64,000 nt of DNA. Source: Pseudoduganella violacea. GTDB lineage: Bacteria; Pseudomonadota; Gammaproteobacteria; Burkholderiales; Burkholderiaceae_D. The position numbers and the translations under genes are program-made. Position 1 is the first letter of the stretch, and each line of letters starts with the position of its first letter. Below are positions 28,306-37,548 of this stretch, piece by piece. The DNA lies in NCBI RefSeq assembly GCF_014191875.1, contig NZ_JACHXD010000024.1, forward strand, positions 18,002 to 82,001, written 5' to 3'. The notes below the pieces were generated by a model. The model was not told the origin of the DNA. It ran no database searches and saw nothing but the letters and a program-made list of their open reading frames with translations.

Positions 28306-30691
28306 AACGCTTGAGCATGGCGGCAAATTCCTCGGCGGGGACAGGGCGTCCGTATAGATAGCCCTGTCCCTGTTCGCAGCGCAGCAGTTTCAGCAGCTTG
28401 GCTTCCTCTTCCGATTCGATGCCTTCGGCCACCACCTTAAGGTCGAGCGTGTGGGCCAGCGAAACGATGGTGTTGACCAGGCCCATATAGCCGGCGTCCT
28501 GCGTCATCTTCATGACGAAGGAGCGGTCCACCTTCAGCACATCGACCGGCAGCGAAACCAGGTAGGCCAGGGAGGAATAGCCGGTGCCGAAATCGTCGAT
28601 GGCAATCGGAACGTCCAGGCGGCGGATGCGGTGCAAAATCTCAGCCACGCGGCGGTGGTCCGACACCAGGCTGCTTTCGGTGATCTCGATCGACAAGGGA
28701 TGGTGGCGCGCGCCCGCCGTCTCCAGCGCATGCTGGATATCGGCCAGCAAGGAGTCGCAGCGGAACTGGGCCGGCGCCACATTGACGGCGATCTGCGGCG
28801 GCTTCAGCCCGGCATCATGCCAGCCGCGCCAGTCTTCCATGGCGCGCTGCATGACTTGGCGGCCGGCGGCGATCACCAGGCCGCTGCGCTCCAGCAGCGG
28901 CACGAATTCGGCCGGCGGCACCAGGCCGCGCTGCGGGTGGCGCCAGCGTATCAGCGCCTCGGCGCCGGCCAGGCGTCCCGTCTTCAAATCGATCTTGGGC
29001 TGGTAGTAGTTGATGAATTCCTTGCGTTCGATGGCGTCGCGCAATTCCGATTCAAGGCTGATCTGGCGCGTGGTCTGGCCCAATTCCTCGCGGTTGTAGA
29101 CGCCGAAGCGCAGTTCGCGGTCGCGCGCGCTGGCCAACGCGTCCCAGGCCTTCACCAGCAGGGTGTCGGCATTCACGCCGTCTGCCGGCAGCGAGGCCGC
29201 GCCGACATTGATGGTGCACCAGATTTTGTGCTGCTCGACCTGGTAGGCGCCCTGCAGTAGCGGCACGATGGTTTCGTGCACGAAATTTTCCGGCGAATCT
29301 TCCAGCGTGGCCGGCAGAAACAGCGCGAAGCGGCCGATGCCCACATGGGACAGCAGCATGCGTTCGTTGACGGCGGCGCGCAGGCGCTGCGCGATCACGC
29401 GCATCAGGCCGATCGCGGCGGCATTGCCGTAGGCCGAGCTGAGATCGTCGAAGCGGTTGATATTCACCAGCAGCACCGTGCCGGACATATTCGATGCGGC
29501 CAGCGCGGCGATCTGCTCTTCGAACTGCAGGCGGCTGGGCAGGCCGGAAAGGGCGTTGGTGCGCGCCAGCTTGTGCAGCTCCTGGGCGTTGATCAGGCGT
29601 TCCAGGCCGAAGCTCAGTTCCGTGCCCAGTTCGCCCGCCCGTTCGCGGTAAAAACTGTCGAAGAAATCGGCGCGCTGGGAGTAGATCGAGATCACGCCCC
29701 AGCAGCGCTCGTTGACGAAGAGCGGAATCGCCATGCAGGAAGCGATATTGCGGCGGCGGCAGGCCTGGTTCATCTCATGCGAAATCTGCATCTTGCCGTT
29801 GGTCACGGCCTGCGTGGCCGCATCGACGGCAAACCAGTCCGCCGGTGGACCGGCCTGGTTGCAGTGCGCCGGCCAGACCTGTTCGCTGCCGTCGCTGGCG
29901 GCCGAGGTGAACATGGACAAGGCGCCGCTGATGGGATCGGCGCAGGCGATATCGACCAGATCGATGCCTTGCTGGGTTGAGGCCACGCGGCATGCGTCCA
30001 GGCACAGGGTTTCCAGGTGGCGGGCGCGGGAAATGATGGCCGTCAGGCGCGACAACAGGACATAGAAGTTGTCATGGCGGATCAGGGTGCGTTCCTTCTC
30101 CACCTCATTGGTCATCTCGATGGCGGAACCGCCGAGGAAAGGCTCGCCGTCGACGTCGATGGGGAATTTATGCACCAGCCAATGGCGCGCGCCATCTTCC
30201 GAAGTTTCCATGGTCTTGATGACTTCGCCGTGATCGAGTACGGCGCGGTCTTGCTCGGCCAGGCTGCGGCTGATGTCTTCCGGCCAGAAATGGCTGTCGT
30301 CCTTGCCCAGTAGACCGGGCTGCTCCACGCCCAGCAAGCCGTGCAGGGCGGCATTGCCCATCACGTAGCTGCCGCGCCTATCCTTGATCCACAGCGGGGA
30401 AGGGGAGTGCTCGGCAAAACCCTGCAGAAAACCCTCGGCGCGCGCCAGGCGGCGGCGCAGCACATTGTGGCCGGCCGCCACCCGCGCCAGATCGAACAGC
30501 GCCTGGCGCTGGGCCGGCTCCAGCCCGTCCGGCATGGCGGCGTGCAAGGCCTCCTCATCGGCCAGCACGGCGAAGGCAATGGGCTTGCCGCAAATGAATG
30601 CGGCGAGCCGTGACAGCTCGTCAGCCGTACCGGCCTTGCGCGGCAGATGGTCTTCGCGGTCAAACAGGACAGCTGTTGGCGGATGGCTCAT
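28304..30691 (-). CDS. PAS-GAF-GGDEF-EAL protein, predicted c-di-GMP phosphodiesterase
   Basis: A 795-aa cytoplasmic protein. A PAS domain (about residues 85-200), GAF (about 205-370), degenerate GGDEF (about 380-530; the signature is replaced by GIGRF) and a complete EAL domain (about 548-790) with EALIRW, EITES, DDFGTGYSS, KVDRSF and EGIES. It should hydrolyse c-di-GMP but not make it; the GGDEF remnant may bind GTP or only fold. It carries no membrane segments. It faces fusA across a shared terminator. Confidence 0.92.
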   Translation of the reverse strand: MSHPPTAVLFDREDHLPRKAGTADELSRLAAFICGKPIAFAVLADEEALHAAMPDGLEPAQRQALFDLARVAAGHNVLRRRLARAEGFLQGFAEHSPSPLWIKDRRGSYVMGNAALHGLLGVEQPGLLGKDDSHFWPEDISRSLAEQDRAVLDHGEVIKTMETSEDGARHWLVHKFPIDVDGEPFLGGSAIEMTNEVEKERTLIRHDNFYVLLSRLTAIISRARHLETLCLDACRVASTQQGIDLVDIACADPISGALSMFTSAASDGSEQVWPAHCNQAGPPADWFAVDAATQAVTNGKMQISHEMNQACRRRNIASCMAIPLFVNERCWGVISIYSQRADFFDSFYRERAGELGTELSFGLERLINAQELHKLARTNALSGLPSRLQFEEQIAALAASNMSGTVLLVNINRFDDLSSAYGNAAAIGLMRVIAQRLRAAVNERMLLSHVGIGRFALFLPATLEDSPENFVHETIVPLLQGAYQVEQHKIWCTINVGAASLPADGVNADTLLVKAWDALASARDRELRFGVYNREELGQTTRQISLESELRDAIERKEFINYYQPKIDLKTGRLAGAEALIRWRHPQRGLVPPAEFVPLLERSGLVIAAGRQVMQRAMEDWRGWHDAGLKPPQIAVNVAPAQFRCDSLLADIQHALETAGARHHPLSIEITESSLVSDHRRVAEILHRIRRLDVPIAIDDFGTGYSSLAYLVSLPVDVLKVDRSFVMKMTQDAGYMGLVNTIVSLAHTLDLKVVAEGIESEEEAKLLKLLRCEQGQGYLYGRPVPAEEFAAMLKR

Positions 30692-30717
30692 ATGCTGTAT
30701 ATGGCCGCAGCGGCGCG

Positions 30718-31209
30718 TTATTCAAACAGTTTTAGTTTCAGCTGTATCGAAAAAGCCCCGTGCAGTCTTTCTTTATAGGTGGGAATGATCGCAAAGTTGA
30801 CGCCGACGCGCTGGTACTCCAGGCTGACGACGGGGATGGCGGCCAGGAACCAGCCGCCGTCGCGCATCTTGGGATAGCCGTTGAAGCCGCCGATGACGCC
30901 GCCGATGCGCAGCGGTCCCCATTTGATGGGCTGGTAGTAGATGCCGGCATAGTTCGACATCTGGCGGTCGCTGTTGTGGAAGCGGCCAGCCGTTACCGCC
31001 GCCACAGTGGAAAAACGGTATTCGGCGCCGAGGCCGGGATTGGTGTTGTCCAGATTCTTGTCGCTCTGGAAGTGCCAGGAGTAAAAGCCGGGATTGATCC
31101 ACAGCTCGTTCAAAGGCTTGGATTCGACCATCTCGAACGGGTCGGCCAGGGCAGACAACGGCAACTGCGCCAGCACGGCCGCGCAGAGCAGGGGGACAGC
31201 ACGTTTCAT
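30718..31209 (-). CDS. Small exported beta-strand-rich protein, probable outer-membrane barrel
   Basis: A 163-aa protein with signal peptide (cleavage near ALA/DPFEM, residue 22). The mature part consists of alternating amphipathic strands (GLGAEYRFSTVAAVTAG, WGPLRIGGVIGGFNGYP, VGVNFAIIPTY) and ends in the hydrophobic LKLFE, with a C-terminal aromatic, the pattern of an eight-stranded barrel. WHF and HNSD near the N-terminus recall PagP-type palmitoyl transferases, but I cannot confirm that family. Confidence 0.65.
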   Translation of the reverse strand: MKRAVPLLCAAVLAQLPLSALADPFEMVESKPLNELWINPGFYSWHFQSDKNLDNTNPGLGAEYRFSTVAAVTAGRFHNSDRQMSNYAGIYYQPIKWGPLRIGGVIGGFNGYPKMRDGGWFLAAIPVVSLEYQRVGVNFAIIPTYKERLHGAFSIQLKLKLFE

Positions 31210-31284
31210 CCAGCAATTCCTTATTTTTTATCGGTTTGGCAGCTTTGCAATTATAGCCAATACCACCGCGCAAATACTTAGCAA

Positions 31285-32568
31285 ATGCATAAAATGCAGA
31301 CTACAATTCGTCTTCGCGGTTTTTCTGGAGTGCTGGCAGTGCGCAGTTTGATGGTTGGAGCGATGTTTGTCGCATGCAATTTGCAAGTTATTGGGGCGAC
31401 GGCAGCGCCGGCGCAGGTCGATGCAGCCCTGTTCGGCAGCGGCCAGGTCGAGGCCATGGTCTCCGAAGCCCACGGTTTAACGGCCCAGGGCCGCTTTCAG
31501 GAAGCGGCCAGCCGGCTGGAGCAGGCGCGCCAACTGGCGCCCCAGGCTTCCGGCCCGCTCTCGGCGCTGGCCCACACCATCTACACCGCCTCGCTCGACG
31601 CCGATAGCGCCGACGTGCCCAGGCTGCGCGCCCAGGCCGAGAGCTTTGCGCGCGCCGCGCTGGCACGCTTCGGCGGCGACCCGCTGGCCCAGGAAATCCT
31701 GCGCCGCCTTGCTGGCGAGCGCGACAAGACAGCCTACCGGCCAAAACCCGAGGCAGCCCAGGCCTTTATGCAAGGCGAGGTGCTGTTCCACGCCCGCAAA
31801 ATGGACGAGGCGCGCGCCAAGTACCGCGAAGCCCAGCGCGCCGATCCGGGCTTCGCCGACGCTTGGTTGATGGAAGGCGACGCTTACTTTATCGAGAAAA
31901 ACTGGGCGGCTTCCGAACTGCTGTTCCGCAAAGCCGCCGAAACCGATCCCCTGCATCCGCAAGCCTGGCGCTTCCTGGCCGACGCCTTGGTCCACCTCGG
32001 CGACCGCCAAGGCGTGGAAGCAGCGTTGTACATGGCGCTGGAAGCGACGCCCAACCAGCGCCAGAGCTGGGACAGGCTGGCCATGCTGTTTTCGCGCAGC
32101 GACCGTCCGCTGGTCCCGCTGCGCATGGCGCGCGGCGCCAGCGTGGACTTCGACGACAAGACCGGAAAAAGCGAAGTCACCATGGCCAGCGAGTTTTCGC
32201 GCACCACGCCCGGCAGCGATATCGACCACGCCACCTGGCTGGCCTATGCCTTCAAGCGCGTGAATATGCTGGCCGCAGCCCACAAGGCAGGCGGCAAGCC
32301 GCGTCCCTTCGCGCTGGAACTGGCCAGCTGGAAGGCTGCGCTGGCGACTGCCGAAAACGGCGATGGCGGGGACGAGGCCAAACGCCTGACGCGTCCCGAT
32401 CTGCGTCGGTTGCAAGCCATCCATGAAGCAGGCCAGCTGGAAGCGGCCATCTTCGTGCTGATGTTCAGCGAAGCCTACCGCCCCGAATTCGAAGCCTGGA
32501 AAACCGCCAACCCCGGCGCCATGCGCCGTTTCATCGAGCAATTCCGGCTCATGCCAATGCCGCCTTGA
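31285..32568 (+). CDS. Exported TPR-repeat protein
   Basis: A 427-aa protein with a signal-like N-terminus (residues 11-40). TPR-type pairs occur at about 65-95 (GLTAQGRFQEAASRLEQA) and 165-270 (FHARKMDEARAKYREAQRAD, ASELLFRKAAETDPLHPQAW). The C-terminal third is not recognised. The start could be ATG 31,294 instead; neither has a strong ribosome-binding site. It is divergent from the barrel gene. Confidence 0.7.
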   Translation: MHKMQTTIRLRGFSGVLAVRSLMVGAMFVACNLQVIGATAAPAQVDAALFGSGQVEAMVSEAHGLTAQGRFQEAASRLEQARQLAPQASGPLSALAHTIYTASLDADSADVPRLRAQAESFARAALARFGGDPLAQEILRRLAGERDKTAYRPKPEAAQAFMQGEVLFHARKMDEARAKYREAQRADPGFADAWLMEGDAYFIEKNWAASELLFRKAAETDPLHPQAWRFLADALVHLGDRQGVEAALYMALEATPNQRQSWDRLAMLFSRSDRPLVPLRMARGASVDFDDKTGKSEVTMASEFSRTTPGSDIDHATWLAYAFKRVNMLAAAHKAGGKPRPFALELASWKAALATAENGDGGDEAKRLTRPDLRRLQAIHEAGQLEAAIFVLMFSEAYRPEFEAWKTANPGAMRRFIEQFRLMPMPP

Positions 32569-32696
32569 AGTCGCGCCGCTACCCCAGCCTCCAGACCCAG
32601 CTCCATGTGCTGGCGGGCCAGGACCATGCCACGGTCTTCCCCGATATGATTACCAAGGCTCTAGAGTGGGCCGTGGCTGGCCGCGGTAGCCGCTGA
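32568..32696 (+). pseudogene. C-terminal remnant of a Fes/IroE-like alpha/beta hydrolase
   Basis: An orphan frame directly after the TPR stop reads SRRYPSLQ, VLAGQDHATVFPDMI and TKALEWAVAG before TGA (32,694-32,696). GQDHATV is the conserved C-terminal His region of COG2819 esterases (siderophore-esterase-like). The rest of the gene, including the catalytic Ser, is absent. Confidence 0.6.
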
Positions 32697-32706
32697 CACG
32701 CAACGT

Positions 32707-33291
32707 TCAGAGTGGTGGCAGCACCAGGCGCGCCACCTCCATGATTTCCGGCAGGGGCTGGACGGACGGCAGCGTGCCGCCGTGCACCAGCATATTGTCC
32801 GCATAACCATTGAGCAGGGCGACCAGCTGGCGCGCGGCCCGCGCGGGGTGGGCGCAAGTCCATTCGCCTTCCTCCACGCCTTGCCGGATGATTTTTTCGA
32901 GCACCGTTTCCCAATGGCGGGCGCCCTGATGGAAGGTGGCCGCCAATTCCGGCTCGCGCAGGGCTTCAACCCAGGCGCCCATCCACATCGACCAATCCCG
33001 GTCGTTTTCCTTCGGTAGATAGTGTCGCAGGAAGCTTTTCAGGGCTTTGGGGGCGCGCTGGCCCGCGTACAGCGCTTCGGTTTCCGCGACCTGTTCAGCC
33101 ACGAAGCGCTCGAAGGCTTCGCGCCGCAGGCTTTTCCAGTCAGGGAAGTAATGGTAGACGTGGCTGCGCGACAGGCCCGCATGGTCGGCCAGGTCGCGCG
33201 TGGAAACGCTGGCGAAGCCATTGGCCTTGAACAGCTCCATGGCGGCGGCGAGGATTTGTTCGCGCCGTTCGGCGCCGTTGGCAGGGGGCAT
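32707..33291 (-). CDS. TetR/AcrR family transcriptional regulator
   Basis: A 194-aa repressor. The DNA-binding domain is residues 8-55 (REQILAAAMELFKANGFASV, then LADHAGLSRSHVYHYFPDW), followed by a helical ligand domain. It is divergent from an ABC-transporter membrane-domain gene with two matching palindromes in the intergenic region, so it most likely represses both itself and that gene. Confidence 0.9.
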   Translation of the reverse strand: MPPANGAERREQILAAAMELFKANGFASVSTRDLADHAGLSRSHVYHYFPDWKSLRREAFERFVAEQVAETEALYAGQRAPKALKSFLRHYLPKENDRDWSMWMGAWVEALREPELAATFHQGARHWETVLEKIIRQGVEEGEWTCAHPARAARQLVALLNGYADNMLVHGGTLPSVQPLPEIMEVARLVLPPL

Positions 33292-33341
33292 GCGCTAAAT
33301 CCTTGATTTCAAAAGGCATCAGTTTGTAACAGCGCTTGTTG

Positions 33342-33357
33342 TTGAGCACTCGCTCAA
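33342..33357. promoter_or_regulatory. TetR operator 1
   Basis: TTGAGC-ACTC-GCTCAA palindrome, first of two nearly identical sites between the divergent TetR and membrane-protein genes. Confidence 0.75.
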
Positions 33358-33366
33358 ACATAATAC

Positions 33367-33382
33367 TTGAGCGACTGCTCAA
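33367..33382. promoter_or_regulatory. TetR operator 2
   Basis: TTGAGC-GACT-GCTCAA, the second copy, centred 25 bp from operator 1. Confidence 0.75.
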
Positions 33383-33416
33383 ATACAAGGAAGCAGGCAA
33401 ATCAAGGAAGAGAAAT

Positions 33417-34328
33417 ATGAAGTTGTCTAACGATGCATCGTCCGGCCTGGGCCAGCAATCAGCCGGAGAAACCCTGAAAGCCATCGCGCGCGCGCATGCG
33501 GGCAAGCTGCTCGGCACGTTTTCCCTCGTCGGCGCGGAGAACGCGCTGCTGCTGGCCTATCCGGTATTCGCCGGCTACGCGGTGGATGCGATTATTGCCG
33601 GCAATGCGCCCAGCGCCTTGCTGTATGCTCTGGTGGTGCTGGCTTTCTGGGTGGTGGGGGCGATGCGGCGCGCGGTCGACACCCGCACTTTCACCCATAT
33701 CTATACCCGGCTGGCCGTGCCGGTCATTATCAATCAGCGCGAACAGCAGCACAGCACGTCCACCGTCGCCGCCCGCGTGGTATTGGCGCGCCAGTTCGTC
33801 GATTTCTTCGAGCAGCAGTTGCCGGTGCTGGCGACGGCCGTGGCTTCGATTTTTGGCGCGGCCGTGATGCTGATGATGATCCAGCCATGGGTAGGGGCGG
33901 CCTGCCTGGCGTCGCTGCTGCTGTGCGTTCTACTGCTGCCGGGCTTCGCCAAGCGCAACCAGCAGCTGCATGAACGCATCAATAACCGGCTCGAACACGA
34001 AATCCGGCTGGTGGACAGGGCGGGGCCGCCGATGCTGATGCGCCACTACGGCTTGCTGGCCAAGCTGCGCATCCACCTGTCCGACCGCGAGGCCGGGGCG
34101 TATCTGATCATCGGCAGCGTGGCAGCCCTGCTGTTCGTGCTGGCCATCTGGCAGTTGGTGAGCACGCCGGACGTAAGCGCTGGCCATGTGTACGCGGTGA
34201 TGACCTATCTGTGGACCTTCGTCGGCAGCCTCGATGACGCCCCGAGTCTGACCGACCAGCTGGCCCGCCTGCGCGACATCGGCCAGCGCGTCGATCCCGG
34301 CCTGGACAAGCAAGACAGGGAAGCGTAA
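33417..34328 (+). CDS. ABC-transporter six-transmembrane-domain protein without ATPase domain
   Basis: A 303-aa polytopic protein with about six hydrophobic helices (including 33-55, 66-86, 138-165, 240-262), matching the membrane half of ABC exporters. No Walker motifs occur in it or in neighbouring genes. It would need an ATPase elsewhere or act alone. GGAAGAG precedes ATG 33,417. Its promoter region carries the two TTGAGC-N4-GCTCAA palindromes, so induction through the divergent TetR is expected. Confidence 0.75.
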   Translation: MKLSNDASSGLGQQSAGETLKAIARAHAGKLLGTFSLVGAENALLLAYPVFAGYAVDAIIAGNAPSALLYALVVLAFWVVGAMRRAVDTRTFTHIYTRLAVPVIINQREQQHSTSTVAARVVLARQFVDFFEQQLPVLATAVASIFGAAVMLMMIQPWVGAACLASLLLCVLLLPGFAKRNQQLHERINNRLEHEIRLVDRAGPPMLMRHYGLLAKLRIHLSDREAGAYLIIGSVAALLFVLAIWQLVSTPDVSAGHVYAVMTYLWTFVGSLDDAPSLTDQLARLRDIGQRVDPGLDKQDREA

Positions 34329-34353
34329 CGGGGATTCCGCGCAGCCCGGGGAC

Positions 34354-35007
34354 TCAGGGCGCCTTTAGCTGCGCCAGATAGCCAAGCATGGCCAGTTTCG
34401 CCTGGCGCGCCACGGTCCGCACGTCGGGAGCCGGGGCGGCGCCCGCGTAAGCGCGGATATGGGCATGGGCGAACAGGCCGTAGGCAATGGTATGGCAGGT
34501 GCGCGCCGCCTCGTCGAGTTCCGCGCCAGGCGGCAGGGCGTCGCTGGAGCGGGCGAGGGCGCTGGCCCATTCGCTTACAAAACGTTCATACATCCTGGCA
34601 TAAGCATCAGGATCGCTGACCTGGCGCTCCAGCGCGTAGTGGGCGCCCCATTCCAGCGGGTGGCACGCATGGGCATCAGCCAATGCGTGCAGGATCGTGT
34701 GGACGATCTGGACCATGGTCTGGCCAGCTTGCGCGGCCACCGCGCCGTGCATGGCCGCCAACAGCGTCTTGGAGCGCAGATGCACGGAGACGCGCGCCAG
34801 ATCGTCCTTGTTGGCGAAGTATTCGTAGAAGCTGCCCAGACCCGTACCCGCGACATCCACTATTTCCCTGATAGTCAAGGCCTCGAAGCCGCGTTCGGGC
34901 AAAAGCCGAACAAAGGCGTGCTGCAGAGCGAGGGAAGTCTGACGCGCGCGCGATTGCTGCGGCCTTCTGCGCACAGTGGCTGGCGTTGCGGGAAGCTGCT
35001 GTTTCAT
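34354..35007 (-). CDS. TetR/AcrR family transcriptional regulator
   Basis: A 217-aa regulator. A basic N-terminal arm (RRRPQQSRARQ) precedes the HTH (AFVRLLPERGFEALTIREIV, VAGTGLGSFYEYFANKD). The ligand domain is of the 40-kDa-dimer type. It is divergent from a thioesterase and a Rieske oxygenase gene, which it may control. ATG 35,007 is chosen; a TTG 18 bases upstream would extend the arm. Confidence 0.88.
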   Translation of the reverse strand: MKQQLPATPATVRRRPQQSRARQTSLALQHAFVRLLPERGFEALTIREIVDVAGTGLGSFYEYFANKDDLARVSVHLRSKTLLAAMHGAVAAQAGQTMVQIVHTILHALADAHACHPLEWGAHYALERQVSDPDAYARMYERFVSEWASALARSSDALPPGAELDEAARTCHTIAYGLFAHAHIRAYAGAAPAPDVRTVARQAKLAMLGYLAQLKAP

Positions 35008-35088
35008 GCGAGGAAATCCGAACAAGGTTGACGAACAAGCTTCTTAAAATAATAACCGTAAAACCCGCGTCCTCAAACGGAAACCACC

Positions 35089-35496
35089 ATGGAAAACTTA
35101 CTGGCTTTTGCTCATCAAGTCTTCGAATCCCAGCCATTCAGCCGGTTTATCGGCGCCAAGCTCACTGAGGCCGGCGCCGACCACGCCGAGCTGAGCTTGC
35201 CGGTCGCCAGCCACCACAAGCAGCAACACGGCTTCGTGCACGGCGGCGCGGTGAGCTACCTGGCCGATAACGCCATCACCTTTGCCGGCGGCCTTGCGCT
35301 GGGCGGCAACGCGCTGACGTCGGAATTCAAGATCAACTACCTCAAGCCGGCCAAGGGCCAGCAGCTCGTGGCGCGCGCCAAGGCGCGCAGCGCGGGCAAG
35401 CGCCAAGCCGTGTGCCAGTGCGAGATTTACGCGCTGGACGAGGGCGAGGAAACCCTTTGCGCCCTGGCCCAAGGCACGGTGGTGTCGGCGGCTTGA
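35089..35496 (+). CDS. PaaI-family hotdog thioesterase
   Basis: A 135-aa single hotdog domain with the active-site motif QQHGFVHGGAVSYLADNA, typical of the phenylacetate/menaquinone-type acyl-CoA thioesterases (the Asp/Asn region after HGG is present). It hydrolyses aryl- or acyl-CoA. It lies 30 bases upstream of a Rieske oxygenase, which fits a small aromatic-degradation unit. Confidence 0.88.
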   Translation: MENLLAFAHQVFESQPFSRFIGAKLTEAGADHAELSLPVASHHKQQHGFVHGGAVSYLADNAITFAGGLALGGNALTSEFKINYLKPAKGQQLVARAKARSAGKRQAVCQCEIYALDEGEETLCALAQGTVVSAA

Positions 35497-35526
35497 GAGC
35501 CGCGTCTTTTCTAGTCTGGAGAAGTA

Positions 35527-36729
35527 ATGAAACACGAAACGCAAGTGCAAACCTTGCAGACCTTGCTCGCCTTGCGCGAAGTGGGACGCGACCAGGAAAT
35601 GCTGGGCAAGGTGGTGAAGCTGCCGGTGACTATCTATACCGATCCCGCCGTCCTGGAGCAGGAAATGGCGACGGTGTTCCGCAACTATCCCATGGTGGCG
35701 GGCCATGCCTCCCATGTGCGCGAGCCGGGCGACTATCTGCTCAGCGACTGGGACAAGCGGCCCTTCGTGGTGGTGCGCGACAAGGAGGGCGTGCTGCGCG
35801 CTTTCCTCAACACTTGCCGCCACCGCGGCGCGCGTCTGGTGTCGGGCAAGGAAGAGCAGCTCAAGAATTTCGTTTGCCCCTTCCACGGCTGGGTTTATGG
35901 CCTGGACGGCGCGCTGCGTTCGATTTCACGCGCCCACAACTTCCCCGGCGTCGATTGCGAGACCATGGGTTTGGTGGAGCTGCCGGTGCGCGAGCATGGC
36001 GGCTTGGTCTGGGTGCATCCCACGCCGGGCGCAAAGATCGATATCGCCGAGTGCCTGGGACCGTTGGCCGAAGACTTCGAATGCTTCAAGGTCGATGAGC
36101 TGGTGCCCTACCGGAAAAACAAGGTGGTGCGCAAGGCAAACTGGAAGATGCTGATCAAGACCTATCTGGAAGGCTACCATGTGCCGTATCTGCACAAGGA
36201 CACGCTGGTCCGCAATTTCAAGAAAGGCGTGATCGCCCACATGGAACACGGCCAGCATATCCGCCTGTCCGCCGCGCGCAGCAATGTGCTCGACGCCCGG
36301 CAGGCCGACAGCAAAGACTGGAAGATTCTCGATTACGCCTCGGTGTATTACTCGCTCTTCCCGCAAGCCTTCTTCATCATGCATCCGGACTATGTGTCGA
36401 TTAACAGCTTCTACCCCGAAGCGCCCGACCGCACCATCTGGACCCATGAAATGCTCTACCGTCGCGAGGCATTTGTAGGCGAAGAGGGCCAGGCGGCACT
36501 GGCCAAGCGCTTTGATTACACCAACGACGCCGTCTTCGACGCCGAGGACTTCGCCGTCGCTGAAGATGTGCAGATTGGCTTGCTCAATGGCGCCAACGAG
36601 TACCACACACTGGGCCTGGAGGAGGGCTTGCTCGCGATTTTCCAGCAGAATGTGGAGCGCGCCATGGCTAAGCCGGGGCGGTCAACTGGCGGGCATATTC
36701 GCCCGGTGGCTTGCCCACCAGGGCGGTAA
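35527..36729 (+). CDS. Rieske aromatic-ring-hydroxylating dioxygenase, alpha subunit
   Basis: A 400-aa oxygenase. The [2Fe-2S] ligands are in CRHRGARL and CPFHGW (about residues 97-119), and the mononuclear-iron site in NWKMLIKTYLEGYH (His and His of GYHVPYLH) with a later Asp (near DAEDFAVAEDVQ). It inserts oxygen into an unknown aromatic or amine substrate, and needs a reductase partner that is not in this window. GGAGAAG lies before the ATG. The last 20 or so residues (KPGRSTGGH onward) look unlike the family and overlap the convergent AraC gene by 62 bp, so the original stop may have been lost. Confidence 0.9.
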   Translation: MKHETQVQTLQTLLALREVGRDQEMLGKVVKLPVTIYTDPAVLEQEMATVFRNYPMVAGHASHVREPGDYLLSDWDKRPFVVVRDKEGVLRAFLNTCRHRGARLVSGKEEQLKNFVCPFHGWVYGLDGALRSISRAHNFPGVDCETMGLVELPVREHGGLVWVHPTPGAKIDIAECLGPLAEDFECFKVDELVPYRKNKVVRKANWKMLIKTYLEGYHVPYLHKDTLVRNFKKGVIAHMEHGQHIRLSAARSNVLDARQADSKDWKILDYASVYYSLFPQAFFIMHPDYVSINSFYPEAPDRTIWTHEMLYRREAFVGEEGQAALAKRFDYTNDAVFDAEDFAVAEDVQIGLLNGANEYHTLGLEEGLLAIFQQNVERAMAKPGRSTGGHIRPVACPPGR

Positions 36730-37489
36730 AATCATTGATGAAATGGGCCTGATCGAAGTAGCCCAGGTCGAGCGCCAGCTGCGCCAGCCGCGGTGGCGCG
36801 TCCGATTGCAGCTGAGCCACCGCCTCGTGCATGCGGTAGCGCTTGATGACCCATTTCGGTCCCACGCCCACATAGTGCTGGAACAGGCGCTGCAAGGCGC
36901 GTTTGTTCAGGCCCGATGCCGCAACCAGGGCATCGACCGTGGTCATGCTGGCGTCGGCGGCGATGGTCGCCACCAGCCGGTTGGCCAGGTCCGTGTTGGC
37001 GTCCGGCGGCGGCAGGCGCTCCAATAGGAAAGCTGCGGCGGCCGGCATCATGGCATCGGCGCTGGCGCAAGCGCGTATCCGGGCAACGTAGGCCGTTCCA
37101 GCCTCGCCAAACACGCTATCCGGCGTCACGCGCCGGTCGGCGATGGTGGCCAGCGGCGCGCGCAGGAAGGGCTGGAATCCGCCTGGCCGGAACTTGATGC
37201 CGAAGGCGAAGCCTTGCCCCTCCAGCATGCGGCTGTAGCGCGCCGTATGCACGCCAAAGACGCCATCGCCGTCCTTTTCCACCACCAGATGCACGCTGGG
37301 ATGCGGCAGTGTTTCCTGCGCCTGCGGCGGATGGCCCTGCATATCCCAGGCCACATGCCAGTAATGCTCCACCAGCCCGGCCAGCGCCGCGCAGGGCGCC
37401 TGCCGCTGGTGGCTGAACTGGCCCACTTCGAAGCGCGGCACCAGGATGCCGCGCGGCTGGTCCGGCTCTTGTCGCGTTTTTCCAATCAT
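36668..37489 (-). CDS. AraC family transcriptional regulator
   Basis: A 273-aa protein. The N-terminal domain begins with the DUF6597-like HYWHVAWDM and HPSVHLVVE segment; the C-terminal AraC domain has two HTH parts (VDALVAASGLNKRALQRLF and LAQLALDLGYFDQAHFINDF). Members commonly regulate adjacent small enzyme genes. It overlaps the 3' end of the Rieske gene. Confidence 0.9.
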   Translation of the reverse strand: MIGKTRQEPDQPRGILVPRFEVGQFSHQRQAPCAALAGLVEHYWHVAWDMQGHPPQAQETLPHPSVHLVVEKDGDGVFGVHTARYSRMLEGQGFAFGIKFRPGGFQPFLRAPLATIADRRVTPDSVFGEAGTAYVARIRACASADAMMPAAAAFLLERLPPPDANTDLANRLVATIAADASMTTVDALVAASGLNKRALQRLFQHYVGVGPKWVIKRYRMHEAVAQLQSDAPPRLAQLALDLGYFDQAHFINDFTALVGKPPGEYARQLTAPA

Positions 37490-37548
37490 GGGGGGCTGCT
37501 CATCCTGTCTACTATGGACCGAGGCAGCGATCTTACAGGAGCTTGAAC

